The translations under genes and the position numbers were made by a program. Shown here in pieces: positions 41,890-50,705 of a stretch of DNA of 64,000 bases. Source of the DNA: Acidobacteriaceae bacterium (GTDB lineage Bacteria > Acidobacteriota > Terriglobia > Bryobacterales > Bryobacteraceae); the NCBI GenBank assembly GCA_019240405.1, contig JAFAYL010000013.1:1-64000 (forward strand), written 5' to 3'. Position 1 is the first letter of the stretch. Each line of letters starts with the position of its first letter. Under the pieces are notes generated by a model. It was not told the origin of the DNA and did no database searches. It saw only the letters and a list, made by a program, of their open reading frames with translations.

Positions 41890-43512
41890 CTACTCGCCCA
41901 TCACCTTCCGCTTGTCTTCAGGCGTTAGCTGATCGTAGAGTTCCGTAAATACCGCGTTCGTCCAGCCGAATCCGGCCTGGTTCGCGCTATATCCGAAGTG
42001 GATCTTTGCCGCGACATTCGATCCGCCTTGCACCACATCGTACTTCTCGACAATGTATCCCTGCCGTTCGAATTCGCGGCGCACAAGCGACAGAAACTTC
42101 ATCGAGATTCGCTCGGCATCGTCGGGATAGCCGTACCGACGCAAGCCCTCAACCGCGATCATTTGCAGCGGCGCCCACCCGAACGGCGAATCCCACTGAT
42201 TGCCGCTTACGTACGTGCTGGTTTGGAGTCCGCCCGCTTTTTCGAACAGCGATAAATTCTGTTGAACTCTCGCGGCTTGCTCTTTGCTCGCAAGTCCTGC
42301 CCATAGTGGATAAAACGTGGTCAGGAAGGGATAATGCCGCACCCGGTGATGCACAAAATCGTAATCGTAGTACAAGCCCTCTTTTTCGTCCCACATCAGG
42401 CGGTTCATCTTTTCCGCGCGTGCCTCGGCCCGCTTGCGCCACGCTTCGACCTCGCCGTCGCGGCCCAACTTACTAAGAATCTCGCCGGTTTGGGTTTCCA
42501 TCACATACAAGAGTGAGTTCAGGCATACCGGATCGTAATGAATGATGTCGATATTGAATGCCCCAAACCGGTTCGATGGGTCAAACCCCGATTCGCGCAT
42601 CGAACGATCACCCTTATAAAACAGCATCGTGAGCTCGTTCGTCTTCCGATCGTAATATTGGCTCACATCGTAATCGGTGATCTCATGCGTTCGAAAATAC
42701 TCTTTCACCAAGTCGTAGTGTGTTCTTCCCGCAGCATCGCGCTCCGCCGAAACCACCTCCGGAGCTGGCCCCTCGCCTAAATCGAAGTAGCGCGATAACC
42801 CCGTTTCAGGAGTCAGGTGCGGCTCTGTTGTAAAGAACTCGTAATAACGTTGAATCAACGGCAGGGAATCCTCGAGCCACTTGCGATCCTGCGTCTTCTG
42901 GTACACGCCGAGCACCATTTGGGTCAGAAACGGAGGTTGCGAGCGGCTCAGATAATAGGTCCGGTTCGCGTTCAATACCTTCCCGTAATTGCGCACTTCG
43001 TATCGGAAGTTGTCTGCCATGTCTTTCGCCAGCTTCAGCTCTCCGTCCCGCAGCAATCCGACTTGAATGAAGTAGCTGTCCCACCCGTACATCTCATTGA
43101 AGCGGCCGCCTGGCACAACGTATGGTTTCGGCAGATACAGCAATCCTTGCTCGCGAAGCGAGGATAGATTTTCGGGTAACTGGCGGATCTCGATTTTCCC
43201 GTAATCGGATGCTTGCATCTCCTGATGAAGCGCGTTCTCGACAGCCCGTACATCGTCGGTATGCGGTATGTAGACCGGCCAGCGGCCGTCCGGGAGCGGC
43301 TGAAATTTGGGATCCACTGCGGCTTTTGCAAGATCTCGATTCGACCGCGTCAATACGCCCCACGTCTGCTTGATGTAATCGAGAATCGATTGCGATGGCG
43401 CGGCTTGCGGAGACTGGTTTTGCGCGCACAACACTGCCGCGCCTGCGACGATCATGGCCGCGAGAACGGCCGACAGGGTTTCCGCGCACTTTTTCCACGT
43501 AGGCGATCTCAT
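41890..43512 (-). CDS. Periplasmic alpha,alpha-trehalase
   Basis: 540 residues with an N-terminal signal segment (LSAVLAAMIVAGAAVLCAQ). Both GH37 signatures are present: PGGRFNEMYGWDSYF (about 136-150) and QWDSPFGWAP (about 436-445), as well as GESGWDFxxR-like RESGFDPSNRFGAF. These identify a trehalase that splits trehalose to glucose. It lies 16 bp downstream of the lipase maturation factor gene. With the GH15 enzyme at 15.9 kb it suggests use of external and internal disaccharides. Confidence 0.93.
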   Translation of the reverse strand: MRSPTWKKCAETLSAVLAAMIVAGAAVLCAQNQSPQAAPSQSILDYIKQTWGVLTRSNRDLAKAAVDPKFQPLPDGRWPVYIPHTDDVRAVENALHQEMQASDYGKIEIRQLPENLSSLREQGLLYLPKPYVVPGGRFNEMYGWDSYFIQVGLLRDGELKLAKDMADNFRYEVRNYGKVLNANRTYYLSRSQPPFLTQMVLGVYQKTQDRKWLEDSLPLIQRYYEFFTTEPHLTPETGLSRYFDLGEGPAPEVVSAERDAAGRTHYDLVKEYFRTHEITDYDVSQYYDRKTNELTMLFYKGDRSMRESGFDPSNRFGAFNIDIIHYDPVCLNSLLYVMETQTGEILSKLGRDGEVEAWRKRAEARAEKMNRLMWDEKEGLYYDYDFVHHRVRHYPFLTTFYPLWAGLASKEQAARVQQNLSLFEKAGGLQTSTYVSGNQWDSPFGWAPLQMIAVEGLRRYGYPDDAERISMKFLSLVRREFERQGYIVEKYDVVQGGSNVAAKIHFGYSANQAGFGWTNAVFTELYDQLTPEDKRKVMGE

Positions 43513-43528
43513 CTAATTCACCTCTCTC

Positions 43529-45007
43529 CTATTGGGCCGCCAGCCAGCCCTCTTCCTGGAGGATCTGACGAAAGCCGGGCGTATCGAGTGATACCGCAGG
43601 GAAATAATATCGCGTTAGCGTTCGTTTCCACCACGCGCCAGTGCGTTTCCTCTCTTCGAGAGAGGTGAAGTGATACTCGTAGAGCAGCGCCCGAACATAG
43701 CGCGGGGGCCGCTGCGGAAATGGATTCGTGCGCAGCAGGCTTAGTGTCGCGGCATCATTCTGAAGCAGCTTGCCGACGAAATTGACGAACCATGGATAGT
43801 CCTGATAGCTCGACATCGCCGCAAACCACATCAGCCAGTCGAGCCGCAGATGATAGGGGGCGATTTGCGGCGGCATTCGATTTACATCGCCCGGCTTCCC
43901 TTTAAATTCGTATTCGCGCCAGCGAGTCCCGCTCGTGATCACCGGCTCATCTGTACCCTCGACGACCACCTCATATCGCGGTCGCGTGATACTTCCAAAT
44001 GCGCCATAGGTCCCAACTAGATGTAAGGGATTGAAGTTGAGGTTCATGATCTGGCGGGCGGAGAGCATATTTAGGACAACGGGAACGCTTAAGGCGGCGA
44101 CGAGCACGGCGATCGCGATATGAAAACCTTCGAACAGGCGTCCAGGCGTATGCATCGGGGGTGTTGGTAACGCGATCACTGCCGAGAGAAATTTGCCGTC
44201 GATTGTAGAAAAGGCCAAAAAAAGCGTTAGCCAATTCAGCCACGATAGATTGCCGCTCGCGATGATCGAAAGCTGAAAGAGAATCGTAATCAGCCCCGCC
44301 CCACCTGCGAACGGCTGCGGCAGGAAATAGAAAAACGGAACGATCAGTTCGGAAAAGTGGTTGAACAACACCCCGCCTTTATTCACCCATTGCGGCGCCA
44401 GATGAAAATACCAGCTCAGCGGGTTCGGCATGGGCTGGGTCTCATAGTGATAATCGAGGCAGGTAAGGTCGCGCCAGCATGGATCGCCCCGCAATTTGAT
44501 CAGCCCCGCGCCGAACATGATCCGAAACAGCAGCCACCGGAAAATCCAGATTGGGATTCGCGACGGCACCACATCGGAAGCCCCAAGAAACATCGCGAAA
44601 AAACAGGCTTCGAGCAGGATCGATTCCCACCCGAAGCCGTAGAACGTCTGCCCCACATTGACGAACGATAAATAGAGAATGTAGATGGCTGCCCACACGC
44701 AAACCGATACCAACGTTCCAAAGCGTTCTGAGACCCCAGTGATCACGAGACACGAAAGCAGAATTCCGAGCCATGCCGCCGTCGTGAACGCTGCATCGCG
44801 CGGAAAAAGATAAAACAGACTGGGGGTTTGCACGAACCGTACTTGCTTGACTAAAATCGGCACTGGTAATAAGCCGCGCTCGCCGAGCAGCGGCCGGAAT
44901 TGATTCAGCGCAACAAGAAATGCCACCAGGCAAATCACGCCGAGTCCACGATAGAGGAGCAGCCTCGTTACCCAGAGGCCCCGAAGGTCTTCCATCTCAA
45001 CCAACAA
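43529..45007 (-). CDS. Lipase maturation factor-like membrane protein
   Basis: 492 residues with several transmembrane helices in the first 330, for example VICLVAFLVALNQF and FTTAAWLGILLSCLVIT. Family features are RLLLYRGLGVICLVAFLVALNQFRPLLGERGL-type start, RWLLFRIMFGAGLIKLRGDPCWRDLTCLDYHYETQPMPNPLSWY, and the C-terminal soluble part with YEFKGKPGDVNRMPPQIAPYHLRLDWLMWF. The animal homologue LMF1 assists folding of lipases; the bacterial role is not established. It precedes the trehalase gene by 16 bp. Confidence 0.9.
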   Translation of the reverse strand: MLVEMEDLRGLWVTRLLLYRGLGVICLVAFLVALNQFRPLLGERGLLPVPILVKQVRFVQTPSLFYLFPRDAAFTTAAWLGILLSCLVITGVSERFGTLVSVCVWAAIYILYLSFVNVGQTFYGFGWESILLEACFFAMFLGASDVVPSRIPIWIFRWLLFRIMFGAGLIKLRGDPCWRDLTCLDYHYETQPMPNPLSWYFHLAPQWVNKGGVLFNHFSELIVPFFYFLPQPFAGGAGLITILFQLSIIASGNLSWLNWLTLFLAFSTIDGKFLSAVIALPTPPMHTPGRLFEGFHIAIAVLVAALSVPVVLNMLSARQIMNLNFNPLHLVGTYGAFGSITRPRYEVVVEGTDEPVITSGTRWREYEFKGKPGDVNRMPPQIAPYHLRLDWLMWFAAMSSYQDYPWFVNFVGKLLQNDAATLSLLRTNPFPQRPPRYVRALLYEYHFTSLEERKRTGAWWKRTLTRYYFPAVSLDTPGFRQILQEEGWLAAQ

Positions 45008-45037
45008 GATACGCGATCTAGACAGCGGTTAGGAGAA

Positions 45038-45457
45038 TTATTCGCCTATGATTTTCACGAGCACGCGCTTCCGCCGCCGCCCGTCAAATTCGCCGTAGAA
45101 AACCTGTTCCCAAGGGCCGAAATCAAGCCGCCCCTTCGTGACCGCCACCACAACTTCGCGCCCCATCACTTGCCGCTTCAGGTGTGCGTCTGCGTTGTCT
45201 TCGCCGGTCCGGTTATGGCGGTATTGCGCAACCGGCTCATGAGGCGCAAGCTCCTCCAGCCATTTCTCATAGTCATGGTGCAAGCCCGGCTCATCGTCAT
45301 TGATGAACACGGAAGCCGTGATGTGCATGGCATTCACCAGCACGAATCCCTCACTGACACCGCTCTCCTGCAGACACTTGCTCACGTCACTGGTGATGTT
45401 AATGAACGCGCGCCGGGATGGCACATCGAACCATAGCTCTTTGCGATAGCTCTTCAC
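45038..45457 (-). CDS. YjbQ family protein (secondary thiamine-phosphate synthase-like)
   Basis: 139 residues. The family core is [32 protein letters not shown] and [45 protein letters not shown], with conserved metal-binding His in MHITASV and GLHHDY. YjbQ proteins have a weak thiamine-phosphate synthase activity that may not be their main task. The gene has 33 bp to the divergent CPBP protease gene. Confidence 0.93.
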   Translation of the reverse strand: MKSYRKELWFDVPSRRAFINITSDVSKCLQESGVSEGFVLVNAMHITASVFINDDEPGLHHDYEKWLEELAPHEPVAQYRHNRTGEDNADAHLKRQVMGREVVVAVTKGRLDFGPWEQVFYGEFDGRRRKRVLVKIIGE

Positions 45458-45490
45458 CGGTTCCTCCGTCTACTTTAGTGTTACGTCCTT

Positions 45491-46366
45491 ATGTTGACGC
45501 CGGTCCTTCTGCTTTGTCTCTTGCTCGTGCTTCTCCACCGTGGCTTTCAGAGAGGATTACGCATGATCGTCATCCGGCAGCCGCCCGTTCTATTTGTGGC
45601 TCCAATGCTGCTTAGCGTTCTGTTCTGTGCAACAGCGATTTACTACGGAGTTTTGAGCGGGGCGCTCGCAATGCTGGTGGCTGTTTATACCTTCGTGCCA
45701 ACGGTTTGCATCTACGCCCAAATTGCAATGCGAGCAAAGACACCTTCACTGCTTGATTTCATCGTGATCCTCATGCTGTGGCTGCCGCTCGAGCTATCAG
45801 CGGGAGCCTCACTCGTCCCACGCTCCGTTCAAGGCGTTCTCCATGCCACCGCCTATGGAATCGCCATCACTCTCGGAGTGTTCCTATTCCTAATTGCACG
45901 CCAATGGGACGGGATGAAATACAACTTATTCGAAAGCTGGCGCGACCTCCGCAATATCACGCTTGGTTACGCATCCGCGTTTGTATTGATCATCCCGTTC
46001 GGACTGTGGATCGGCTTCCTTCCCGCCCCGCACGGTCCCCGCGTCTCGCTCGAACAAGGCGCATTCCGCTTTTTGCTCACGTTCTTTGGAACAGCTCTCC
46101 CGGAAGAGATCCTCTTTCGTGTCTTGATTCAAAACTGGATCTTACACGCGATTCGTCAGCCTTGGCTTGCTGTTGCCATCAGCGCCTTGATTTTCGGCGT
46201 GTCGCACCTGAACAATGCACCCGGCCCGCTACCGAACTGGCGCTATATGGCAGTCGCGACCATCGCCGGGGCTATCTTTGGGACACTCTTCCTGCGCTCC
46301 ACAAGCATCTTTGCTTCAGTGGCTGTCCACGCCGCCGTCAACACAACAAAGCATCTCTTCTTTTGA
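45491..46366 (+). CDS. CPBP family intramembrane metalloprotease
   Basis: 291 residues and about seven hydrophobic segments. The Abi/CPBP signature is LPEEILFRVLIQNW (about 199-212, with the Glu-Glu and Arg of EExxxR) followed by ISALIFGVSHLNNAPGP with the catalytic His, and the final FLRSTSIFASVAVHAAVN. Homologues include CAAX-prenyl-like proteases and bacteriocin self-immunity proteins. Convergent with the S9 peptidase gene, 2 bp between stops. Confidence 0.9.
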   Translation: MLTPVLLLCLLLVLLHRGFQRGLRMIVIRQPPVLFVAPMLLSVLFCATAIYYGVLSGALAMLVAVYTFVPTVCIYAQIAMRAKTPSLLDFIVILMLWLPLELSAGASLVPRSVQGVLHATAYGIAITLGVFLFLIARQWDGMKYNLFESWRDLRNITLGYASAFVLIIPFGLWIGFLPAPHGPRVSLEQGAFRFLLTFFGTALPEEILFRVLIQNWILHAIRQPWLAVAISALIFGVSHLNNAPGPLPNWRYMAVATIAGAIFGTLFLRSTSIFASVAVHAAVNTTKHLFF

Positions 46367-46368
46367 AA

Positions 46369-48393
46369 TCACTGACCTGTGATGGGAGCATTTTCGCCGG
46401 GCTGCCCTAAATACCGGTCGAACCATGCGAGAGTCCGCCGCAACACATCCACTCGATCTTTCGGGTCATGAAAAGCGTGTCCTTCCCCGGGATAAACCAC
46501 GAGCCCTGTCGGAACATTTAAGGCCTTCAACGCGTGCCAGAATTCGAACGATTGCGGGGCAGGGCATTCGCCATCGCGCTCGCCGACAACAACCAACGTC
46601 GGCGTCTTCACCTGTTTGATGAACTCAATCGGTGAGCTCTTCGCGTACACCGCCGGATCGTCGTATACTGAGGCGCCGAAGTACGGGATCATCCACTCGT
46701 CAATCGAATTCTCGCCGTAATAGCTTTTCCAATTGGCTATGCCCGCTCCCGCGACTGCGGCGCGAAAACGATTCGTCTGCGTAACGGTCCACATTGTCAT
46801 GAATCCGCCATAACTCCAGCCGGTGACGCCAATGCGATTCAGGTCAATGGGTACCTTCTTCAAGACGGTATCAACGCCAGCCAAAATGTCGCGGAGATCG
46901 CCGTGACCGAAATCCTTGACGTTTGCTTTTGTAAACGCCTCACCTTCTCCATAACTGCCCCTCGGGTTCGGAAAGAAAACGAAATAACCCAGCCCGGCCA
47001 TCACCGACATATCGAACCGAGCGGAAGGCCACGAGGCCGTCTTCAGTCCTGCCGGCCCTCCATGGATTTCCACCACCATCGGGTAACGTTTGGCGGGATC
47101 GAAATTCTCGGGATATACCAGCCATCCTTGAACCCGGGATCCTTCGTCATCCCAGAGCACACTTTCGGCTTTGCCCCAATGCGGTTGCTGCGAAGCATTC
47201 GATTCGGTCAACTGTTTCCAGTTTCCGATCGGGCCCGCCCAGACTTCCGGAGCCCGCTCCCACGAAGAACGCACCACCGCGCTCGTTTTTCCGTCTTTGG
47301 CCAGCGAGAAATTCGGAAAGTTTCCAGCGTAGTGTATGCCCTCGCTGCCTTTCCATAAGGTTTCCGTCTCACCCGTATCGGCGTTCAAAGTTGAAATCGC
47401 ACTCCCGCCGTCAACGGATTCGGTGAAGACAAGCTCCCTATCACTGTGCCAAAGTAAACCGCTCGGCGAACTATTCCTTCCCTCCGTGAGATCGCGTGCT
47501 TCTCCACCCTCGCTTTGAATCACAAAAATATTGCCGCCATTAAATCCTGCATCGCTCATCAGTCCTCCGATAAACGCGATGCGCTTTCCGTCCGGCGACC
47601 ATCGCGGAACCGCAAGCTGCCGGTCCGCTGGAGGATCGTAGACCGAATGCATTTCTCCCGCTTCTATCGAACCTTCATAAAGCTTTGCGGTCCACCAATT
47701 GTTGTCGCCTGGACCCGGCGCAGCCAGTGCTGCAAAACGGCGAGCATCCGGTGACCAATCGAATTCATAAACGTTCAACTCCGAGGGCGAGACTTGGTGC
47801 ATTGATCCGTTGCCCAGATCCACAACCGCAATTCGCTGGTTGTGAATGTCGCTTCCGATCACGCCGGTTTGTGGAGGAACAGCCTCGAGCGGCCCGCCTC
47901 CACCACCGTTTTCCGCATACAGAACAGCGAGGCGGCGGCCATCGGGTGACCACCGGATATCTGTCATATAGCCTTTCAAATGGGTGAGCTGATGCGGCTT
48001 GCCGCCTCTCACGGACCAGATATAAACTTGCTCATCGCCCTCGGCGGTCGCGTTCGCAAGAAAAGCAAGTTGACTGCTATCGGGAGACCAAGCCGCGCCG
48101 TGCTCTCGATAGAATTCTTCGCTCGCGTTCACTTTAATGCGCTCCGGTTTCGCGGAAGGACGCTTCCATTCAAGAACGTAGATGTTCGTATTTCGCTCGC
48201 CTGTGCGCGCCGGTTGGGCCCAGCTCACCCGCTGTCCATCGGGCGAGATCGTCACATCTTCGAATGACTGAACCTGCTCCAGCTGCTTGAGCACGCTGTC
48301 GATTTTTGGACTCTGTGGACAGGCCGGAGTGATTCCAAGCACCACCCAGGCGCACGTAGAAAGACCTGAGCAAGTACGACGTCTCATGTTCAT
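46369..48393 (-). CDS. S9 family prolyl oligopeptidase-type peptidase
   Basis: 674 residues with a short signal region (CAWVVLGITPACPQS). A WD/PD40-like beta-propeller (VSWAQPARTGERNTNIYVLEW, RWSPDGRRLAVLY, PRWSPDGKRIAFIGG) precedes an alpha/beta hydrolase domain with nucleophile GWSYGGFMTM (Ser near 526), Asp in VVGERDGECPAPQS and His in YPGEGHAFHDP. Acylaminoacyl-peptidase or dipeptidyl peptidase activity is likely, in the periplasm. Confidence 0.93.
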   Translation of the reverse strand: MNMRRRTCSGLSTCAWVVLGITPACPQSPKIDSVLKQLEQVQSFEDVTISPDGQRVSWAQPARTGERNTNIYVLEWKRPSAKPERIKVNASEEFYREHGAAWSPDSSQLAFLANATAEGDEQVYIWSVRGGKPHQLTHLKGYMTDIRWSPDGRRLAVLYAENGGGGGPLEAVPPQTGVIGSDIHNQRIAVVDLGNGSMHQVSPSELNVYEFDWSPDARRFAALAAPGPGDNNWWTAKLYEGSIEAGEMHSVYDPPADRQLAVPRWSPDGKRIAFIGGLMSDAGFNGGNIFVIQSEGGEARDLTEGRNSSPSGLLWHSDRELVFTESVDGGSAISTLNADTGETETLWKGSEGIHYAGNFPNFSLAKDGKTSAVVRSSWERAPEVWAGPIGNWKQLTESNASQQPHWGKAESVLWDDEGSRVQGWLVYPENFDPAKRYPMVVEIHGGPAGLKTASWPSARFDMSVMAGLGYFVFFPNPRGSYGEGEAFTKANVKDFGHGDLRDILAGVDTVLKKVPIDLNRIGVTGWSYGGFMTMWTVTQTNRFRAAVAGAGIANWKSYYGENSIDEWMIPYFGASVYDDPAVYAKSSPIEFIKQVKTPTLVVVGERDGECPAPQSFEFWHALKALNVPTGLVVYPGEGHAFHDPKDRVDVLRRTLAWFDRYLGQPGENAPITGQ

Positions 48394-48451
48394 TATTCGC
48401 TCCCGTTCGAACCGAAACGCCTTATTCTACAGCGCAAGCCTGCGAATCGAA

Positions 48452-48889
48452 TTATGGACTCGGCACGCCGCGCCCAGCTTTTGTTCGCTTCTGCTCTTCG
48501 CGCCGCTCGCGGTTTTCTTGCTCTCGCATGCGTTGTTCGCGTTCCGCAACTAGTTGCTCGTAAGCCCGCACCTGTTGGGGGCTCAAAATCGACTTCACCT
48601 TGCTGATCTGCTCTTCTTTGATTTTGAGCATCGCGGGGTGTTGCAAATCTCGGAGCGCTTTGTATTTTGCTTTTGTCTCATCGAGAATTGTCTCGAGATG
48701 GCTTAACTGAGCCGGCGTCAGGTGAACCCTTGATTGCATTTCCGAGATATAGCGGTGGCGGAAATCTTCTGCATTCTTCGCGCTTACCGGGATACCTGCG
48801 AAATAACGGTAGGCGAGAGCTCCGGCTCCGGCGCCACAGCAGAACAGCACCAGTGCCAATAGGCCCGCGGTCCACTTACTGCGGTGCAC
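48452..48889 (-). CDS. CpxP/Spy-like periplasmic protein in ECF sigma operon
   Basis: 145 residues: membrane anchor or signal (LLALVLFCCGAGAGALAYRYF), then a helical region MQSRVHLTPAQLSHLETILD and SKVKSILSPQQVRAYEQLVAEREQRMREQE. The paired LTPxQ / LSPxQ motifs are typical of Spy/CpxP-like heavy-metal-sensor proteins, which monitor or chaperone misfolded envelope proteins. Its start overlaps the anti-sigma-like gene by 14 bp. The C-terminus is highly charged (ENRERREEQKRTKAG). Confidence 0.75.
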   Translation of the reverse strand: MHRSKWTAGLLALVLFCCGAGAGALAYRYFAGIPVSAKNAEDFRHRYISEMQSRVHLTPAQLSHLETILDETKAKYKALRDLQHPAMLKIKEEQISKVKSILSPQQVRAYEQLVAEREQRMREQENRERREEQKRTKAGRGVPSP

Positions 48890-49217
48890 GTTCTCTCTCG
48901 TCGTTACTGCTCCTCACCGCTTCCGTGTAATAGATCTTCTCGGCCGTGTGATCCGCCGCGAGCGCGTCAGCATAGGTCGGAGGAAGGAGACGGGTTTGCG
49001 GCCCGGTCAGCAAATTCAAAAGCAGGAAGAGAAGGCAAATCGCGGCCGAAGCCGTCATCGCCGCGCGCGCGAGGTTTTGGAAAGTAAACCAGAAATCACG
49101 GCGCTTGTCGATTCTTTCCCACAACCCTGGCATGAACCGCGGCCCAGCCTCCACGTCCGGGCAAGCAGTCCGATACCGTCCGAAGAGATCGTTCAACCCC
49201 TTATCATCATTACTCAC
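48876..49217 (-). CDS. Small membrane anti-sigma-like protein
   Basis: 113 residues: a cytoplasmic N-terminal half (LNDLFGRYRTACPDVEAGPRFMPGLWERIDKRRDFWF), one membrane segment (AAMTASAAICLLFLLLNLL) and a short outside tail. Position between an ECF sigma gene (4-bp overlap with its stop) and a CpxP-like gene suggests it is the anti-sigma factor, although it lacks the zinc-finger HxxxCxxC pattern. Similar small proteins accompany ECF sigma genes in Acidobacteria; this role is inference. Confidence 0.65.
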   Translation of the reverse strand: MSNDDKGLNDLFGRYRTACPDVEAGPRFMPGLWERIDKRRDFWFTFQNLARAAMTASAAICLLFLLLNLLTGPQTRLLPPTYADALAADHTAEKIYYTEAVRSSNDERERAPQ

Positions 49218-49792
49218 GGCAATCTCCCATTCGCAACCGCGACGTTATAGGCCTTCAGCACCCGTTGCCGCGCTCTGAAGAGGCGCACCTTCAAAGCGTT
49301 TTCACTCACCCTATAAATCTTCTCTAATTCCTTTAATGAAAGGCCCTCTACTTCTTTGAGGGTCAAAAGCAACCGGTCTTGCTCTGTTACATGTCCAAAT
49401 AGCTCGTTCACAAAGTCCCGGATGCGCGCCTTTTCTCGCTCCTGCGTTTGCTGCTTACTACCGGCGAGTGAATCTGCGGCCAATACCTGCTGCTCGCTCA
49501 AGTCCGCCATCAGCGATTCGCTCCGTCGCCGGGCTCGCCGCAGGTAATCGTACGACGCGTTCACCGTCAGCCGGTACAGCCACGGCTCGAATAATTCCGC
49601 CGACCGAAGCTGATCGAGCGAATCATACAGCCTGACGAAAACCTCCTGCGCCACATCCTCCACGTCTTCCGGACGCCCAATCAGCCGCGAAATCGTGCCC
49701 AGAATGCGCCTTCGGTAAGCCAGAACAATTCGGTTAAATGCACCGTGATCACCTGCTCGCGCATTCTCAATCAGCCCTGGCTCGACAAGCAT
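49214..49792 (-). CDS. ECF-type RNA polymerase sigma factor
   Basis: 192 residues with region 2 (FNRIVLAYRRRILGTISRLIGRPEDVEDVAQEVFVRLYDSLDQL, then EPWLYRLTVNASYDYLRRARR) and region 4 (LTLKEVEGLSLKELEKIYRVSENALKVRLFRARQRVLKAY). The region between is acidic and short, as in ECF factors. It heads a three-gene unit with the membrane anti-sigma-like and the CpxP-like protein, probably an envelope stress module. Confidence 0.92.
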   Translation of the reverse strand: MLVEPGLIENARAGDHGAFNRIVLAYRRRILGTISRLIGRPEDVEDVAQEVFVRLYDSLDQLRSAELFEPWLYRLTVNASYDYLRRARRRSESLMADLSEQQVLAADSLAGSKQQTQEREKARIRDFVNELFGHVTEQDRLLLTLKEVEGLSLKELEKIYRVSENALKVRLFRARQRVLKAYNVAVANGRLP

Positions 49793-49853
49793 ACCGGTAA
49801 ACGCCCGCCGCGAGCCGTTTCGATCTACTTAGGCGCTACGGCAACTCGTTAGG

Positions 49854-50084
49854 TTACAGGAGAACATGCTCGTGATTCGGAAGATGGCCCGTGCATCGCG
49901 GATGAAGCAGTTCGATTCGTTGTTGTGAATCAAAAGCATCCCCAGCCGAGATCCCTGGCGTGCGGCGTAGTTCCAGCTCATGAATCGCGGCCTCAACGGC
50001 CGATCTTTGCGCGTATAGCTCTTCAAGCGTAAGCCGGAGCACCGCGTATCCCCGGCTTCTGCACGAGGTCCTTCCGTGCGGCAT
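49854..50084 (-). CDS. Doubtful small open frame, unknown
   Basis: About 76 residues from ATG 50084, with GAGAG close upstream. VLRLTLEELYAQRSAVEAAIHELELRRT looks like a genuine amphipathic helix and gives the only hint of coding. The rest (GISAGDAFDSQQRIELLHPRC) is not recognised. It could equally be chance. Confidence 0.25.
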   Translation of the reverse strand: MPHGRTSCRSRGYAVLRLTLEELYAQRSAVEAAIHELELRRTPGISAGDAFDSQQRIELLHPRCTGHLPNHEHVLL

Positions 50085-50169
50085 AAGCTCTCTTGTACAT
50101 CGAATCTGTTCTGAGATCAAGCTAGAAAGTGCAATTAGTCCTTTTATATTAAGCACCTACAAATTTTGC

Positions 50170-50199
50170 TTGCATCGTGATTGCAATTTGTGATATAAG
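50170..50199 (+). promoter_or_regulatory. Putative promoter of the xre-nfeD-flotillin-pspA operon
   Basis: TTGCAT (50170-50175) and TATAAG (50194-50199) are 18 nt apart, giving a leader of about 17 nt before ATG 50223. The element TTGC plus ATTGCAATTTGTGAT around it is AT-rich, and half-sites GTGAT occur at 50177 and 50190 in direct repetition, a possible binding site for the encoded XRE protein. Confidence 0.5.
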
Positions 50200-50222
50200 A
50201 TTAGCAGATTGCGATAAACACC

Positions 50223-50705
50223 ATGACGGTTGGAGAAAAGCTTCGGTACTTGCGTCTCGTCGAGGGACACCTCCGAGGCTTGAACCGCGAGATGACCCAA
50301 AAAGAGCTGGTCGCCGCGATCCGGCGCGAACTGAAACGCTCCATCAGCCAATCCTATATTTCGCAACTGGAAAGTAGCCAGCGGAAACACTTTACGAACA
50401 CGACGCGCTTGCTGCTCGCCAAGTTCTTTCGCGTGCATCCGGGATATCTCGTGGATGATCCCGAAGGTTTTCACACAGAATTGATCAGCGATCTCCGGCT
50501 CGAAGAAGACAAGCTTGATCTCTGGCTGATTCAGGGCGCCGAGCGCTTTCGGCGCGATCCCCAATTATCAGAAGCGCTACTGAAACTAGCGCAACACGAT
50601 GATTCGCGGAAGTGCGTTTTGCTTCTTCGCGCTGTTCTCGAGACACCGGAACTGGTGCACCGGCTATGGGAGGTATTGCAACCCGAGGAGGCGATGACCG
50701 CATGA
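50223..50705 (+). CDS. XRE family transcriptional regulator
   Basis: 160 residues. The N-terminal helix-turn-helix covers about 1-75 with MTVGEKLRYLRLVEGHL, MTQKELVAAIRREL and SISQSYISQLESSQRKHFTNTTRLLLAKFF. The C-terminal helical region (LEEDKLDLWLIQGAERFRRDP) has no catalytic motif. The stop overlaps the ATG of the NfeD-like gene by 4 bp. It probably controls the following membrane-stress genes; XRE-type control of pspA is known from ClgR in actinobacteria, so this is a plausible parallel, not proof. Confidence 0.88.
   Translation: MTVGEKLRYLRLVEGHLRGLNREMTQKELVAAIRRELKRSISQSYISQLESSQRKHFTNTTRLLLAKFFRVHPGYLVDDPEGFHTELISDLRLEEDKLDLWLIQGAERFRRDPQLSEALLKLAQHDDSRKCVLLLRAVLETPELVHRLWEVLQPEEAMTA

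Larger units (their letters stand above)
49793..50222. other. Intergenic region between divergent ECF sigma and XRE operons
   Basis: This 430-bp gap holds the leaders of the divergent transcripts, one weak open frame (49854-50084 minus) and a good promoter for the XRE operon at 50170-50199. The remainder shows no motif. The 50130-50200 part is AT-rich compared with its surroundings. Confidence 0.5.
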
